Shown here: piece after piece, positions 36,590 to 50,048 of the stretch
Position numbering within the stretch: position 1 is the first letter of the stretch
How the letters are laid out: every line of letters starts with the position of its first letter
Source of the DNA: Cacajao melanocephalus
Taxonomy: Eukaryota > Chordata > Mammalia > Primates > Pitheciidae
Length of the DNA: 64,000 nucleotides
Reading direction: 5' to 3'
NCBI GenBank assembly: GCA_963573385.1
Contig: CAUYLG010004962.1
Location: 1-64,000 of the forward strand
Notes under the pieces: generated by a model
Databases searched by the model: none
What the model was told of the DNA's origin: nothing
What the model saw: only the letters and a program-made list of their open reading frames with translations
Position numbers and translations under genes: made by a program

Positions 36590-38955
36590 TAACTTAGCAC
36601 ATCATTACAGTTTTCATTTTTCTATTTTGAGCTTTATTCTATTTTTCTTCTTCTTCCATTCAGAATTTAAGTTATTTTGCCATCTTTGGTGCTTCCAGCA
36701 GTGGGAAGAAAAGTGGAAGATACTTTAATTAGATAATTGTGTTTTTCACTAGGAGTTCATAAATATCTGAGTAAAAGGAGTAGAAATCACTACAGAAACT
36801 CCCTAAGACAGGAGTAGACAATTTACCAAGTCCCCATTCATGTAAGCAGCTGTTACACATTAACCATCCTGTCCCACCCTCCCGAGGCCACAGCACAATC
36901 CAGCCACGTGCCTGGCAGCAGGGCTGCCCCAGCTGTAGGGTGCCACCTGGGGGGCAGTTATGGAGGGTGGCTGGCATCTTCTCTTGTGTTCCCCACAAGG
37001 AACCAGTGAATTATGTTGTTCTTATTTCTCTGTTTTCATCATGATGGCTGAGTTAATTTTATTCAAATACATTTTCTTTTCTGATCATACCCTTACCTTC
37101 TTCTCTTCAACACCCTCATTCCCATCTCTGATCCAGCTCTTACTCAGTGGAAGCATGTGAGTCAGAAAACAGCTCCAGTCTCTCCTGGACTGTATGAAAG
37201 TGGTGATAGTTGTATGAAGAAGGAAAACCATTACCACTTTAGTGAAAATTAGAGTTACTCTAGAACCAGTGCCATTAACCTCTAAAGTTTTGAGAGTACC
37301 AGAAATTCTCAGAACCTATATTCCATCTGTTCACATTTTACTGCAAGCATTAGAAATCAATGACACGTTGGGGTCACTGAAATTTATCAGATTTTTTGTT
37401 CAGTTACTAGTGTTTTGAAGATTTTGTTCTCTATGCTTTTTTTCCAGTGTGAATATATAGTATCTCAGCACCCTGTGCGTAAAGTCAGAGTCTGAGGCCA
37501 GGCTGGGTACACAGCTACCATCCCTAACATGGTTTTTCTGGGGACACGTATGCCCTAGCAACAGAAAACCCATTTGGGGTTTGTTGGTTACATGAGTTTT
37601 GGATGACTGGTGAATATATGTTCATCATAGATCATTGAATTTAGAACTTGAAAAGTTCGTGCGTATCATCTAATCTGTTTGTTTGCAGTTAAATTTGTTA
37701 GATGTTTTCACCACCATTTTCCCTTTACTGCTGTTACCCCTTAAGGCTGAGGGACAATCCATGGAACCACACAGAGATCCTAGTGCATCAGAGCAATAGG
37801 GCTGTTGGCCAGGCCAGAATGGATAATGAAGGAGAAATTACAAAAGCAGGCGAGAGCACAATCCTGGAAGAGCCGAGGAAGCCCAAATCTGGAATTGTGT
37901 GGGATTTTCTCTTAGTGGATAGCATATTCTACTAAAACTCTACTTTTAGAAAAGAAAATGCTGTGTATATCTATAAATATCCTCTTGTTTGGTATGCCAA
38001 AGGACTGTTGACCCCAAAGAATTGTTTTCTGCTCCGAAACTGAGTTGAAAACCACGTTGCTCTGAGCACCATTTTTCCACTGATATCCACTGATTCTCTT
38101 CCTGCCCTTCCCATCTCCATTATTAAAGAGATCGGGCCCATAATAGAGATGATATCTAAATGACATCAGGTAACTCCTTGATGGGTCCCTGTGGTCTCAT
38201 TATCTCAAACACAGTCCCAGATGACTGGGTCGAAGAATCTCCTTCAAACATTTTTGCAGGATGAGGTTCTGGTTCCAAGTGGGAGAGCCTTCCTGACTTT
38301 CTGGTTCAGAGGCATACGCCCTTGATGACTGATACTCCTGCTGTGTCCAGGTCGTGATTGTCTTAGGCCTAAAACGTCTTTGTCACACAGGGCCGATTAT
38401 ATGTTCAGATTGTTTTCTCATCAACAGAGAGCTCGGGTGGCAACCGGGAGGAGTGGAGTGGAGTGGATTCACAGTGGGCAGAAAACAGTGCCCCTTGGAG
38501 GCAGAGCCCGGGAGCCCGCTCCACCCTGACCTCTGATATCCGCCACGGACCTTATTATCACTCTCCTGCCACTTGCCCTTTTACCTTCCAGAACATCTGC
38601 AATTGTTGATTGTTGTTCCTGTGTTTACAGTCCTGTTGGTTTCCTGTACATGAACATGGGCTGGAAAAAAAATTCTGATTTGTGTCTCAGCAGAACATGA
38701 GTGAACCATATCACTGGGGAGAGCTGTTTTATGTGCTGATTAGGCCAGGAGATTTTTTTATAATTAGCCTTGCTTATTATCTGAGACCAAGAGAATTTTC
38801 CCTCCCTCCTTTTAAATCTATGAATTACATTTGAAGAGTCCAAAGACTGAGTTTTGTAAACTACAAAATTAAGGACTAAAAGTTTTTTACTTGACTTTGT
38901 TTTTTATTCAGATTTTATTTGTAGACTTCCATATCAGAATAAGTTAACAATGGTG
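36590..38955. other. Unclassified intronic stretch
   Basis: A long interval with no recognised repeat, exon or RNA gene. A small GGAGT tandem lies at about 38,448-38,466. Confidence 0.35.
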
Positions 38956-38969
38956 AAGCTGTACATTTT

Positions 38970-39290
38970 TTAGAAAGAGTGTTTTTTTTTTTTTTTTTTT
39001 AAGATCAGCTTGAGGTTCACAGCAAAACTGAGCAAAATTTTGCAGAGATTTCCCATGTACCCCCTGACCCCCAGGTGGACTTGCTCCTCTATTATCACTA
39101 TCCCCCAGCAGAGTTTGGTATCTTTGTTGCAATTGATGAACTTATATGGGCACATCATTGTCACCTAAAGTCTATAGTTACATCCGGGTTCTCTCTGAGT
39201 GTTGCAGATTCTGTGGATTTGGACAAATGTGTAATGACATTATCCACCAATACAGTATCATGCCGAGGAGTCGGGAAGCTACTCTCCCCT
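38970..39290. mobile_element. Old L1-derived fragment
   Basis: A T20-type run at about 38,981-39,000, then 'GAGATTTCCCATGTACCCCC', 'AATTGATGAACTTATATGGGC' and 'GGATTTGGACAAATGTGTAATGAC', a known old L1 segment. Confidence 0.6.
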
Positions 39291-40305
39291 ACAAAGCCTC
39301 TGTGGAGAAGCTGTACATTAAACAAGGAAAAACAAGTCAATGAAAGCATAAAAATTCAAAATACACAGAGTTTGGAGAAAGAGGAATAAAATACCTCAGT
39401 TAAAGAACAAATGTTCTTCTGGAGTTTTACTAAAGTGGTGTCTAAAGAAGTAATTTTGATTGTCTGTGACAATGTGGGATTTATTTTATAAGGCTTCTAT
39501 GTGTTGACAACAAATCCATCAGAAATCTTTCCTTCTTTCCTTTTTTAAGTCTAGGAGTTTAAAAATCTTTTTTCCTCCACATACTTTCACCGAGGTGTCT
39601 GTCACCATAGTACCTAGACAATCCCTCAGGCATAGATATGAGTGATTAAATTTCTCCCTGGCTTGTGCCTGTTTGATCCATGCTAGGCAGGATTTGGGGG
39701 AGTAAAATAAAGAAGTCTGAAGAATGAATAAGAATTATAGGAATTCTGTGCTTGTGAATTATTAAAATTTGGGTGGTTATTAGGGGAGAGGTTAAATATT
39801 TTTCCTTCCTTTCTGAAAACGTATATTGAAATTTAATGTGACTTTAGAATTAAGAAACTGACAAAAATAGCTTACTGGTCCTAGAGGCAGGATCAGGGGA
39901 CTTTAAAAGGCTTCCTTAGGAGAGACTATTTAGATCAGAATAAAACGCAATTAATAGAGACTCTGTCAATCCAGAGGTCTTTGTAAGTAACATATCGAAT
40001 AGGCTTATTTGCCTTTGGACTATTTTCTATGAAAAAGAGCTACACAGGTTAATGATAAATATGAGAAGACAATAATGAAAGCAAGAAATGTGGTAACTGA
40101 AGAGCAATTTGTTTTAGGCATGTTGGGAGTTTGTATTTATTCCTTTACAAATATTGTACAGGTGAGATATTTAGAGAATTCTCTCCATCTGTCTTCATGT
40201 CAATTACTCACTGTAGTGGGGTATTACTGAATTCTAGCTAAATCGCCAACCCCTTATCTCCCACCCCATTCTGCACCCTTACAGAAGAAACCTCTTAAAA
40301 ATTAG
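39291..40305. other. Unclassified intronic stretch
   Basis: No recognised feature. Confidence 0.3.
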
Positions 40306-40312
40306 GTAAGAG

Positions 40313-40639
<327 letters not shown>

Positions 40640-40875
40640 TCAGTGGGCTTGAGAAATTCAACCTTGTTCCATAACATCTGACTTAGGATGTGCTGTGGTT
40701 TAAAACTTCTCTGTGGGAGGAGAGATGTTTAATGGAGTAAAAAGAGAAGTGATATCCCCCCGCAGGACTAAGGTGTATGGAGGGAAGAGTGCGAAGGCCA
40801 TAGGTGCCTGGAGCCGAAGATATCTGGAGAGTTGCCTTTCTCCCCAAGGGCCATGGAGCAGGCCTTTGCATTTTT

Positions 40876-41166
40876 TTTTTTTTTTTTTTTTTGAGATGGA
40901 GTCTCACTCTGTTGCCCAGGCTGGGGTGCAGTGGTGCAATCTTGGCTCACCACGACCTCTGCTTTCCGGGTTCAAGTGACCTCTGCTTCCCGGGTTCAGG
41001 TGATTCTCCTGTCTAGCCTCCCAAGTAGCTGGGACTACAGGAACGTGCCACCATGCCCAGCTAATTTTTGTATTTTTAGTAGAGATGAGGTTTCACTGTG
41101 TTGGCTCAAACTCCCACCTCGGTCTCCCAAAGTGCTGAGATGATAGGTGTGAGCCACCGTTCTGGA
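40876..41166 (-). mobile_element. Alu, antisense, with 24-bp internal duplication
   Basis: Poly-T head (shared with the duplication). Perfect 17-bp target-site duplication CAGGCCTTTGCATTTTT at 40,859-40,875 and 41,167-41,183. A 24-bp tandem repeat lies at 40,954-40,977 / 40,978-41,001 with two mismatches. Confidence 0.95.
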
Positions 41167-41189
41167 CAGGCCTTTGCATTTTTACGGGA

Positions 41190-41815
41190 TCTGTTTAGAG
41201 TAGAGCCTCCTCACACCAACTCTGATTAGTTGAGATTGTTTGACCCTGTTATGCATGCACACAGCTGTCATCACTCTAAGATGATCCGTGTGGCTGCCAG
41301 GGTGAAGGCGGTACCCAGTGGATGTTAGCATCCCTTTTTCTGTTGCTTTCCTTTCCTTTTTTCTTCTTTTCCTCACATTAATAACATTGGTAAATCCATT
41401 GCATTTATTTCCACTTTCGTATGTGCTCTTACCCATAGTTTGGAGCCTTTACTATGGATCTAGCAGAGCAGATTACATGCTTCCATGGAGTCTGGGAGTT
41501 TTCTGCCACAGAAACGACTCATTTTTGCCCACTACAATGGTTAAGTAGCTGGTTTTCTTGACGGTGCTGGAATGTGCTTATGATCGGCTTATTATAGAGT
41601 ATAAGAAAGAGCAACTTGATTAAGATCCAGGAGGCTTGATTTGGCCTCTAGTTCTTGTATTCTTCTTTTTTGTAATATCTTGTTCAAGCCACTTAACCAA
41701 GTTTCTAGGTCTCTTTCCTTGTTTGGAAATTGTATTAGTTAGCTCAGCATTTTCCAAAAAGCATTTTAGGGAACACTCCTTTTCCAAAATGTTCTGCAAG
41801 AAAAGGCCTTGGAAA
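41190..41815. other. Unclassified intronic stretch
   Basis: No recognised feature. Confidence 0.3.
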
Positions 41816-41823
41816 CAGTTTCT

Positions 41824-42128
41824 TTTCTTTCTTTCTTTTTTTTCTTTGAGATGGAGTCCTGCTTTGTTGCCCAGGCTGGAGTGCAGTGGCGTGGTCTCAG
41901 CTCACTGCATCCTCTGCCTCCTGGGTTTAGGCAGTTCTCTCCCTCAGCCTCCCAAGTAGTTGGGATTACAGGCACGTGCCACCATGCCTAGCTAAATTTT
42001 TGTATTTTTAGTAGAGATGGGGTTTCACCATTTTGTCCAGGCTGGTCTTGAACTCCAGACCTCATGATCTACCTGCCTCGGCCGCCCAAAGTGCTGGGAT
42101 TACAGGCATGAGCCACCTCGCCCGGCCG
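41824..42128 (-). mobile_element. Alu, antisense
   Basis: TTTC-rich head, both arms, GCCCGGCC end. CAGTTTCT at 41,816-41,823 and 42,129-42,136 flanks it. Confidence 0.95.
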
Positions 42129-42136
42129 CAGTTTCT

Positions 42137-42689
42137 ATTCTATTCATTTCTTTGAGGTTTATAAATCTTTCTCCTGTTAATGCTTTGACAAGGCCAGGAG
42201 TAAATACGCCTGCTAACTTAGTTCAATAGTTTTGTTTGAACTGACTTTTACTCTCTAGCCCCTTTTGACTGAAACCCCCTTGTGTCAGATCCAGGCCTCT
42301 TTGCCCCCACACCCACTCCTGACCCTTCTTCTGTTGTCCTCATCGATCAGGGAAGGGACCCCAGGAGGCTGCGTTTCCAGCTGCTCTGCTCTTCTGTGGC
42401 TCCAGCTCTCTCTGGATGGGCCTCCTTGTTCCGCCTTATGCTAGGGAGCCCTGGGCTCTCCCCGCTCCTTCCTGAGAGGGAACGTGCCTTCCTGCAGTTG
42501 ACGATCCATGGGCTGCCTCACCATGACTGGTCTGGCCGCATAGCCCTCCCGCTTCTGTACCACTAGCACCCTGATGAAATCGCCTCTGTTGTAAACTCTG
42601 GCAGAAGGTTCTCTGTTCCTGGTTGGGACCTCATTGCTAAGGACTCTGAATTCCCTGGAACACAGTTGAGAAACTCCAGACTAGATAAT
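42137..42689. other. Unclassified intronic stretch
   Basis: No recognised feature. Confidence 0.3.
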
Positions 42690-42860
42690 TCCCCGGATCA
42701 TTCTTTTTAAATTTTTTGGCAATACAGCTTAATTTGACACATGGACATACAAGGAACTGCTTAAGGTGTACAATTCGATAAGCTTTGATATAGGTAGGCA
42801 TGGCTGCAACTGTCACTGCGGGAAGACAGTGAACGTGTTCTGACCTACACTTGAAAGAAT
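42690..42860. mobile_element. Old L1-derived fragment
   Basis: 'GGTGTACAATTCGATAAGCTTTGATATAGG' is a familiar old L1 3'-region phrase; a related copy lies at 48,656-48,860. Confidence 0.5.
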
Positions 42861-43689
42861 CCCCTGTGCTAGGGAATGAAGTCATCACTGCTGACACATA
42901 GGAAGTGCTGTGCAAAGTCCCATCTTTTGTCGACACCGTGGCTCTTCTTGCTTTTCTCTTATGGGCTTTGAACATCCTTAATAATGGAATTTGCTGAAGA
43001 TGTTCGTGATTTGTTTTCTTGGATCAGAGAACCATGGGGTCAAATCTCCATGGGGTCAAGCCTGCTCTTGGCAACGGTGATTGGCGTCTACCTTATAGCT
43101 CACTTTCCACATTGATTTTGGGAAATAACAATAAAAATAGGCAGACCTCTTTTCTCATTTTGAAAGCAGGTGTCTGGGGGTAGTTTTGTGTTGTGGTGAT
43201 CCTGTCAGCGTTTTGTTTCTAAAGACTGAAGTTTAAAAGATTCGATCCTGCTGAAACACAGCACAAAGATGCTTTCCTGTGTTTCTGTTTTAAATTTCGG
43301 CAATCTGGGTAGGGCCCAAGTCCAAGAACTCCAGGAAAGTAGACTCCAGTTTACCCCTGACATTTTCCCCATGCTCATCCTTCTCCAATGTTCTGGGAGC
43401 TTACATAGAAATTGCATTTTTTTCCTGCACAAAAATACAAGTATTATATTTCTTTATGGCCTTTTGCCTTTAAGAATGGCTGATGTCACTTATTATCCTA
43501 TTATCTCAGCAAGGCAAATACTTAGACATTTATAGCTACAAATCTATAGTAAGCACTAGTAGATAGTAAGATAGGGGAGAATTTGAAGGTTTTTGGAGAA
43601 ACTTAATATTTAGAGTAATGTTAACAGAATGTTCCAAATAGCACCTGGTCACATAATAGAATAGTTTTGTGAAATAATGTAACCGCCCC
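42861..43689. other. Unclassified intronic stretch
   Basis: No recognised feature. Confidence 0.3.
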
Positions 43690-43930
43690 CTACCTGCCCG
43701 CCATTCAGAGGGTTTACTCTTTCCTTTCCACTGTCTCCTCTGTTCTTATGGTCTGACTTCCATTCCCATCCCTCTACTGAAAGTGTTTCATTGAAGGCAG
43801 CTAATGACAGTGTCCTGAGTCCTCATCTTCCTTTCCAAAAACCTTGATCACGTTGACGATGCTTTTTTCCCTACTGGGCTATTTTTTCGCCCTTCTAAAA
43901 AAATGCTCTCCTTAGTTTCACGATACTGGC
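43690..43930 (+). mobile_element. Old LINE-like (L2/CR1-type) fragment
   Basis: 'CTACTGAAAGTGTTTCATTGAAGGC', 'CTTCCTTTCCAAAAACCTTGATC' and 'TTTTTCCCTACTGGGCT' resemble the ancient LINE seen at 15.3 kb. Confidence 0.4.
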
Positions 43931-44179
43931 TGCTCACTCTTGGTTCCTTTCCTGTCTCAAAGATTGCTGCTGAATCTGGGGATATTTTCTGAAATACAAC
44001 AGAAGATTCAGAAGGTTGGCATGTGGCATGAGGCCTGTACACTGGGCTGAGACAGGACAGGCAGGGAGCTGGGTGTAGGGAGGAGGTCACACCCAGTTGC
44101 AGGAGTGAGGAGTTAACATGTGGCCATAGGTCATGATGATGGGCAGGTACCAGGCTCCCAGGTGACCTGCCACCAAGGC

Positions 44180-44311
44180 TCACTTGATAAATTGGCAAAA
44201 TCACAGAGCAGAGTGTGCTGGCTGGATAACAGTATATGGAAAGATGAGTAGAGGAGATGAACTTGGACAGGGTGGACCTCAGAGACATCAGCTTAATTCA
44301 TTGGCCACAGG
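44180..44311 (+). repeat. Inverted duplication, arm A
   Basis: 132 bp whose reverse complement matches 45,101-45,231 at roughly 90% or better by eye. The core from GATGAGTAGAGGAGATGAAC to the CAGAGACATCAGCTTA region is essentially identical in both arms. Spacer about 789 bp. Confidence 0.9.
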
Positions 44312-44465
44312 AATTGGTGGCCTGGTGGTAGCCGGTGTGTTCAGAAAGTCAGATGCAGCTGCAGAGATGTCCCCCAGCTGTGAGTGCCTCCTCGCGTGTT
44401 TGCCTTCTCTTTCATGACCCATCTGTTCAGAGTGTGCCCCAAGTATGGTCTCATCTCAGAATCAT

Positions 44466-44830
44466 ACAGTACAGCGCTTCTCAAACTTTGTGCAAGAACC
44501 ACTTTATGGACCCATACTTCTGGAAACTTCATTACAAAGGCATTACTAGAAAAATGACATGAAAAAAACCCCAAAGTACATTCAAAATCAAGCCTCAGCT
44601 TTCAATCATTAGATTCCATTTGTAGAAAGTTGTCAGTCAGCTTGCTATCAAACTGTCTAAACACTCCATTTCTGTACTCTCGTTGCAAGCTGATAACAAA
44701 GTTTGTGGATCAGCACAGATCGATTAACAAGCAGCTTCTTAAGGACCCCACCCCTGACTCGGGGGATCTGGGTGTGGGAATCTGCATTTTAACAAGCAGT
44801 GACTGAGTGAGCACCACAGTGCTAGTTACT
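44466..44830 (+). mobile_element. MER5/Charlie-like hAT relic
   Basis: Begins 'CAGCGCTTCTCAAACTTTGTGC' and ends with 'TGGGAATCTGCATTTTAACAAGCAG', typical for MER5-class elements. The middle is longer than a MER5A and could come from a longer Charlie element. Confidence 0.55.
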
Positions 44831-44834
44831 CAGG

Positions 44835-45390
44835 CTTACCTTCAATCTTGCCCTCATGCCCACATCAAGTCAGTTGCCAGGCTTATTGATTCTGCTTCTG
44901 AAATCTCTCACTCCCATCTCTTACTTCCCATCCTCTTTTCCACCTATCCCTAAGTTCCCTGCACAAGGTCTTTATCATCGTTGGCCTTGACTTTTGCACT
45001 GGTCTCTCTGCTGCGAATCCATCCCTGCATCCCCACCGGGTTGGCTGTTCTGTGGCGCAGGTGTGATCTGTTTAGTTCTCCTCCATCACCTTCATGGGCT
45101 CCTGTGGCCACTGAACTAAGCTGATGTCTCTGAGGTCCACCCTGTCCAAGTTCATCTCCTCTACTCATCTTTCCTACACTGTTATCCAGCCAGCACCCTC
45201 TGTTCTGTGATTTTGCTCATTTACCTAGTGAAACTGCCCATTGCCACATTCTCAATTCTGTTTTCTTAAACCCCAGCTCAAATGCCATCTTGTCAAGAAG
45301 GACTTTCTGAAATTTGCTTACCCACGTGCCATGACTCTTTGGAAGAACATTTGGGGCCAAATGACAGGGGACTTGTTCTATGCACAGAGG
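44835..45390 (+). mobile_element. Old LINE-like (L2-type) fragment containing arm B
   Basis: 'CATCAAGTCAGTTGCCAGGC', 'TTATTGATTCTGCTTCTGAAAT', 'GGGCTCCTGTGGCCACTGAAC' and 'CCCCAGCTCAAATGCCATCTTGTC' keep L2-like order, so arm B of the inverted duplication sits in its original context. Confidence 0.45.
45101..45231 (-). repeat. Inverted duplication, arm B
   Basis: Reverse-complement partner of 44,180-44,311. It is continuous with the surrounding LINE-like text, which suggests that B is the source and A the copy. Confidence 0.9.
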
Positions 45391-45406
45391 CATAGAACAG
45401 CATTCT

Positions 45407-45698
45407 TTAATTTTTTTAGGACAGGCTCTCTCTCTCACCCAGGTTAGAATGCAGTGGTGCGATTATAGGTCACTGCAACCTTGAACTCCTGGACTCAAGT
45501 GATCCTCCCACCTCAGCCTCTTGAGTAACTGGACTACTGGGCATGTACCACCATGCCTGGCTACTTGTTTTAATTTTTTGTAGAGATGGGGTCTCACTAT
45601 GTTGCCTGGGCTAGTCTCAAACTCCTGGGCTCAAGCGATTCTCCTGCTTTGGCCTCCAAAAGTGCTGGACTTACAGGCATGAGCCACCAGACCCAGCC
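45407..45698 (-). mobile_element. Alu (J-like), antisense
   Basis: Diverged Alu ending GACCCAGCC. Target-site duplication TAGAACAGCATTCT (45,393-45,406) / TAGAGCAGCATTCT (45,699-45,712), one mismatch. Confidence 0.93.
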
Positions 45699-45712
45699 TA
45701 GAGCAGCATTCT

Positions 45713-45960
45713 AATTTCTGATGCCTGTTTGCAGATAAACTTTATGTGGCTCCGACGAAGGAGTTGGGATCCTGGAATTCCAGTGTTTCCTCTGCTACTC
45801 TTCAGCTGTGGGATTTGGTGAATCACCTTCAACACCAGCTTCTCTGATTCCTATCCTACAAAAATGTTTTATTCGCCTTTGACACATCCCCCTCCCCGCA
45901 AGTGCCTAGCACGGTGCCTTTCTTAGTTGATACTCAATAAGTAGGTGCACATTGGATAAA
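45713..45960 (+). mobile_element. L2-like 3' end, after the Alu
   Basis: 'AAGTGCCTAGCACGGTGCCTTTC' and 'GTTGATACTCAATAAGTAGG' resemble the L2 3' terminus. Confidence 0.5.
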
Positions 45961-47955
45961 TGTAGGTCAGTTTCTTAAAACTGGTGTATGCAGTCTACTT
46001 CCTTTCATTACAAATAACATCAAGCATTTGAATGAGAGAATTACAAACTGTGAAGCATGTGTGCTGTTAGAAGAAATGCTTATTAAGTTTTGTATGTGGC
46101 AGTGGTTATAAAAAGGGAAAAAGAGAAGTTACCTTCTTCTTGCAGGGTTTATGTTCTGTGACTTTCTAAATTTTTTTTAAAGGCCTCAGGAAGAAGAAAT
46201 ATTATTTTCCTTCTATCTGATGTCATTATGACTTTCATAAGTATGATTACAAGTCAGAAAGACGTGCCACCGAGTCTAAATGTAAATTTCCTGGCTGTAC
46301 CAGGCAGGAAGCTTCGAGCTTTCGTGCATGCAAGGAGGCACAACTCTTCACGCAGGTGTGATGCAAAATACTTATCTTGTCAGTTTCCACTTTGGGCTGG
46401 TAGGCTTGGCATACATTGTGAAGGTGTTAGACATTCTGTTTACATAAGGACTGAGGGGTGACATAATGTCTATTGAAGCAAAGTCACTTAGCTCCCTACT
46501 AGGCAACAGGGAGCATTTAAAAACTGAAAACTGATCAAAGCCGTGGGCAGGATTGAGATACCTTTACCCAGGGGGCGGGTGGTCTCTTGGTTCGTTGCCT
46601 GAAACAGATGTGCATTATTGCCTCAGTGTATTTCGAGACCATTGGTGAAATGAATCAGGCAGAATTAAACCCTGAGCGGCCAATCCGGAGAGCCTGCTTA
46701 AGTGGGCACAAGTGTGTCCAAATAGGTTGGAAAAAATGTCAAATCAGAGTAGGCACATACAAGATGTGATGTTTCTCTTTTTATAGACTGCTATAAAAGT
46801 TGTTTAAAATTAAACAACTCTTCAGTACTTAAATTATGTATAATGAGACAGGTAGGTCCTGGAACAGAGACCTTTTTTCCCCCTCTCCTTATCCCACTTA
46901 AATTTTGCTCTCCCTACCAGAGTATGTGAGACATAAACACTTTCATTTCCAGGATATAGTGTAGTCTTAGGATGGAGCAAAAGGAGAGAGAGCGATGGCT
47001 TGACACAAACCACAGAAGTAGCAAATATCTTTCACATTTTGTTCCATGAACTTCAAGGATGTATGTAGCCAAGGGAAAAATGAAAATAATTTCAGATGCA
47101 TCCATTCCATCAACTGGTAATCTTGTGTATTTTGCACTTCCAAAATATATATAGATGTAGAGGAAGATGTATTCTATACTGTATTCTCCCTCTACGCCCC
47201 CCACACACAAATAAATAGTTTACTGTTGTTTTGCTTTTTATTTTGGGGGGCCATATTTAGGAATGAGCAATAGTATGTAATGTTGCATTATTCCGGGTTT
47301 ACAAGGTTAGTGTGTCTTGATGATTGAAATATCTGCACCCTCTTTTTCCATTTGGCTGGCTTCTGTTAGAGTCATTGATCTTGTGCCTGTAGGGTGTAAT
47401 CTAACTAGGGCACTGCTATTCTCCTCTCAGTGTTGGATGACATGAGATGCTCTTTTCTGAAGCCAGTAGATTGGGCATCTCTGATTTCTTGTTCACCTAG
47501 AGGACTTTGTTTTCAGGGCAGGATAAATGCTTGTTTATTCTCATGCACGCTCTCCCTGCCTCTCTCATTGAGCGTCATGTTTTCATGGCCCCTCGGTGCT
47601 TGAGGCCTGGCCCATAGGAAGCTGAACTCAGAATCAAAACTTCTCCTGAGGTGCCACCTAGCATCACTAACCCCAGAGATGACCGGGGTAGCCCTTTTAC
47701 AACTACATAAATAAAATATGTCACCAGAACATTTCACTGAGATGAGAAATTTATTTCCATGATTCTCTAAGGTTCAATCCTAGTACATGCTTTTTCCTAC
47801 TGGGCAGCAAACATGTTTTACTAAACTCTTACCTAATGCTTTTTGTTTACAATTCCACAATGAATTCCTGGCTTCCTTCATGTTGATTCCTACAAATATT
47901 GTGATTTACTTCCACACCTTTTTGAGGAAGCAGATTCCAAGTTGTGATGCATCTT
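45961..47955. other. Unclassified intronic stretch
   Basis: No repeat, exon or RNA gene recognised over about 2 kb. Confidence 0.35.
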
Positions 47956-48171
47956 TTAACTTTTGCCAGCATTTTATTGTGAAAAAAAATTTTAACATAC
48001 AGAAAAAGGGGAAGATTTTACAGCAAATATCGGTATACCTTCTACTTAGATTCTATGATTAACATTTACTGTATCTGCTTTATCAGGTATCTATTCTGTT
48101 TATCCATCCATTTTCCCATTCAGCAGTCTATCTTTTTTTGGATACATTTTAAAGTAAAGTTGCAGACATCA

Positions 48172-48455
48172 CTGGGCACAGTTGCTCACGCTTGTAATTC
48201 CAGCACTTTGGGAAGCTGAGGCGGGTGGATCACCTGAGGTCAGGAATTTGGTCTCAAACAGTGAAACCTCGTCTCTAACAAAAATACAAAAATTAGCCTG
48301 GTGTGGTGGCGGGTGCCTGTAGTCCCAGCTACTCGGGAGGCTGAGGCAGGAGAATTGTTTGAACTTAGGAGGCTGAGGTTGCAGTGAGTCAATCTGACCA
48401 CTGCACTCCAGCCTGGGCAACAAAGTGAGACTCCAGCTCAAAAAAAAAAAAAACC
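48172..48455 (+). mobile_element. Alu 1 of a composite insertion
   Basis: CTGGGCACAGTTGCTCACGC through CTCCAGCTC plus an A tail. The flank AGTTGCAGACATCA (48,158-48,171) reappears only after the second Alu and CA tract. Confidence 0.95.
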
Positions 48456-48463
48456 AAACAAAA

Positions 48464-48585
48464 AGGCTGGGTGCTGTGGCTTACACTTGTAATCTCAGCA
48501 CTTTGGGAGGCCGAGGCAGGTAGATCACGAGGTAAGGAGATTGAGACCAGCCTGGCTAACTCAGTGAAACCCTGTCTCTACTAAA
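48464..48585 (+). mobile_element. Alu 2 of the composite, left arm only
   Basis: GGCTGGGTGCTGTGGCTTAC to CCTGTCTCTACTAAA, where it changes into a CA repeat. Confidence 0.95.
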
Positions 48586-48641
48586 CACACACACACACAC
48601 ACACACACCACACACACCACACACACACCACATGCACACAC
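48584..48641. repeat. (CA)n microsatellite with CCA interruptions
   Basis: ACACAC run with regular ACCAC breaks; it replaces the middle A run of the second Alu. Confidence 0.95.
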
Positions 48642-48860
48642 AGTTGCAGACATCAGTACACTGTTTTTTAAATAATTCTGCTTGCATGGCATTAAAGTTC
48701 AATGTTTATAATTTTTTGAGGTAAAATTTCTATACAATGACATGCACATTTTTTAAGCGTACCATTTGATGAGTTTTGATGAGTGTATACACCAGTGTAA
48801 CCCAAACGTCTGTCAAGATACAGAACATTACTAGAAAGTTCCCTCATGCTTGAGACCTGT

Positions 48861-49610
<750 letters not shown>

Positions 49611-49741
49611 TCAAATGGCCTATGAAGGAAAAAGTGTATAGGTCCTGTTGCCACATTGTGTTATGTCCTGGGAGATGCAGTGACAGTGTGTCTAGCCAAA
49701 TGGAATCTGAGGACTACTTGACACATCCTGAACAAATGGTT

Positions 49742-50048
49742 TTGTTTTTCTTTGTTTTTTCTTTGTTTTGAGTCAGAGTCTCACTTTGTCACCCAGGCTG
49801 GAATGCAGTGGCCCAATAATGGCTCAAGGCAAACTCAAATTCCTGGGCTCAGGTGATCCTCCCACCCCAGCCTCCCGAGTAGCTGGGACTACAGGCGTAT
49901 ACCACCACACTCAGCTGTTTCTTTTTTTGTAGACATGGGGTCTCAGTATGTTGCCCAGGCTGGTGTCAAATTCCTGGCTTCAAGTGATCTTCCTACCTTC
50001 TCTTTCCAAGGCACTGAGATTACAGGCATGAGCCACCAAGTCCAGCCT
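49742..50048 (-). mobile_element. Alu (J-like), antisense
   Basis: TTTG-rich head; 'AAATTCCTGGGCTCAGGTGATCC'; ends AGTCCAGCC. Confidence 0.93.

Larger units (their letters stand above)
47960..48860 (+). mobile_element. Old L1-derived segment split by an Alu pair
   Basis: 'CATTTTATTGTGAAAAAAAATTTTAACATACAG', 'TTTATCAGGTATCTATTC' and 'TAAAGTTGCAGACATCA' before the Alus; 'GTACACTGTTTTTTAAATAATTC' and 'CGTACCATTTGATGAGTTTTGATG' after them. Confidence 0.6.
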
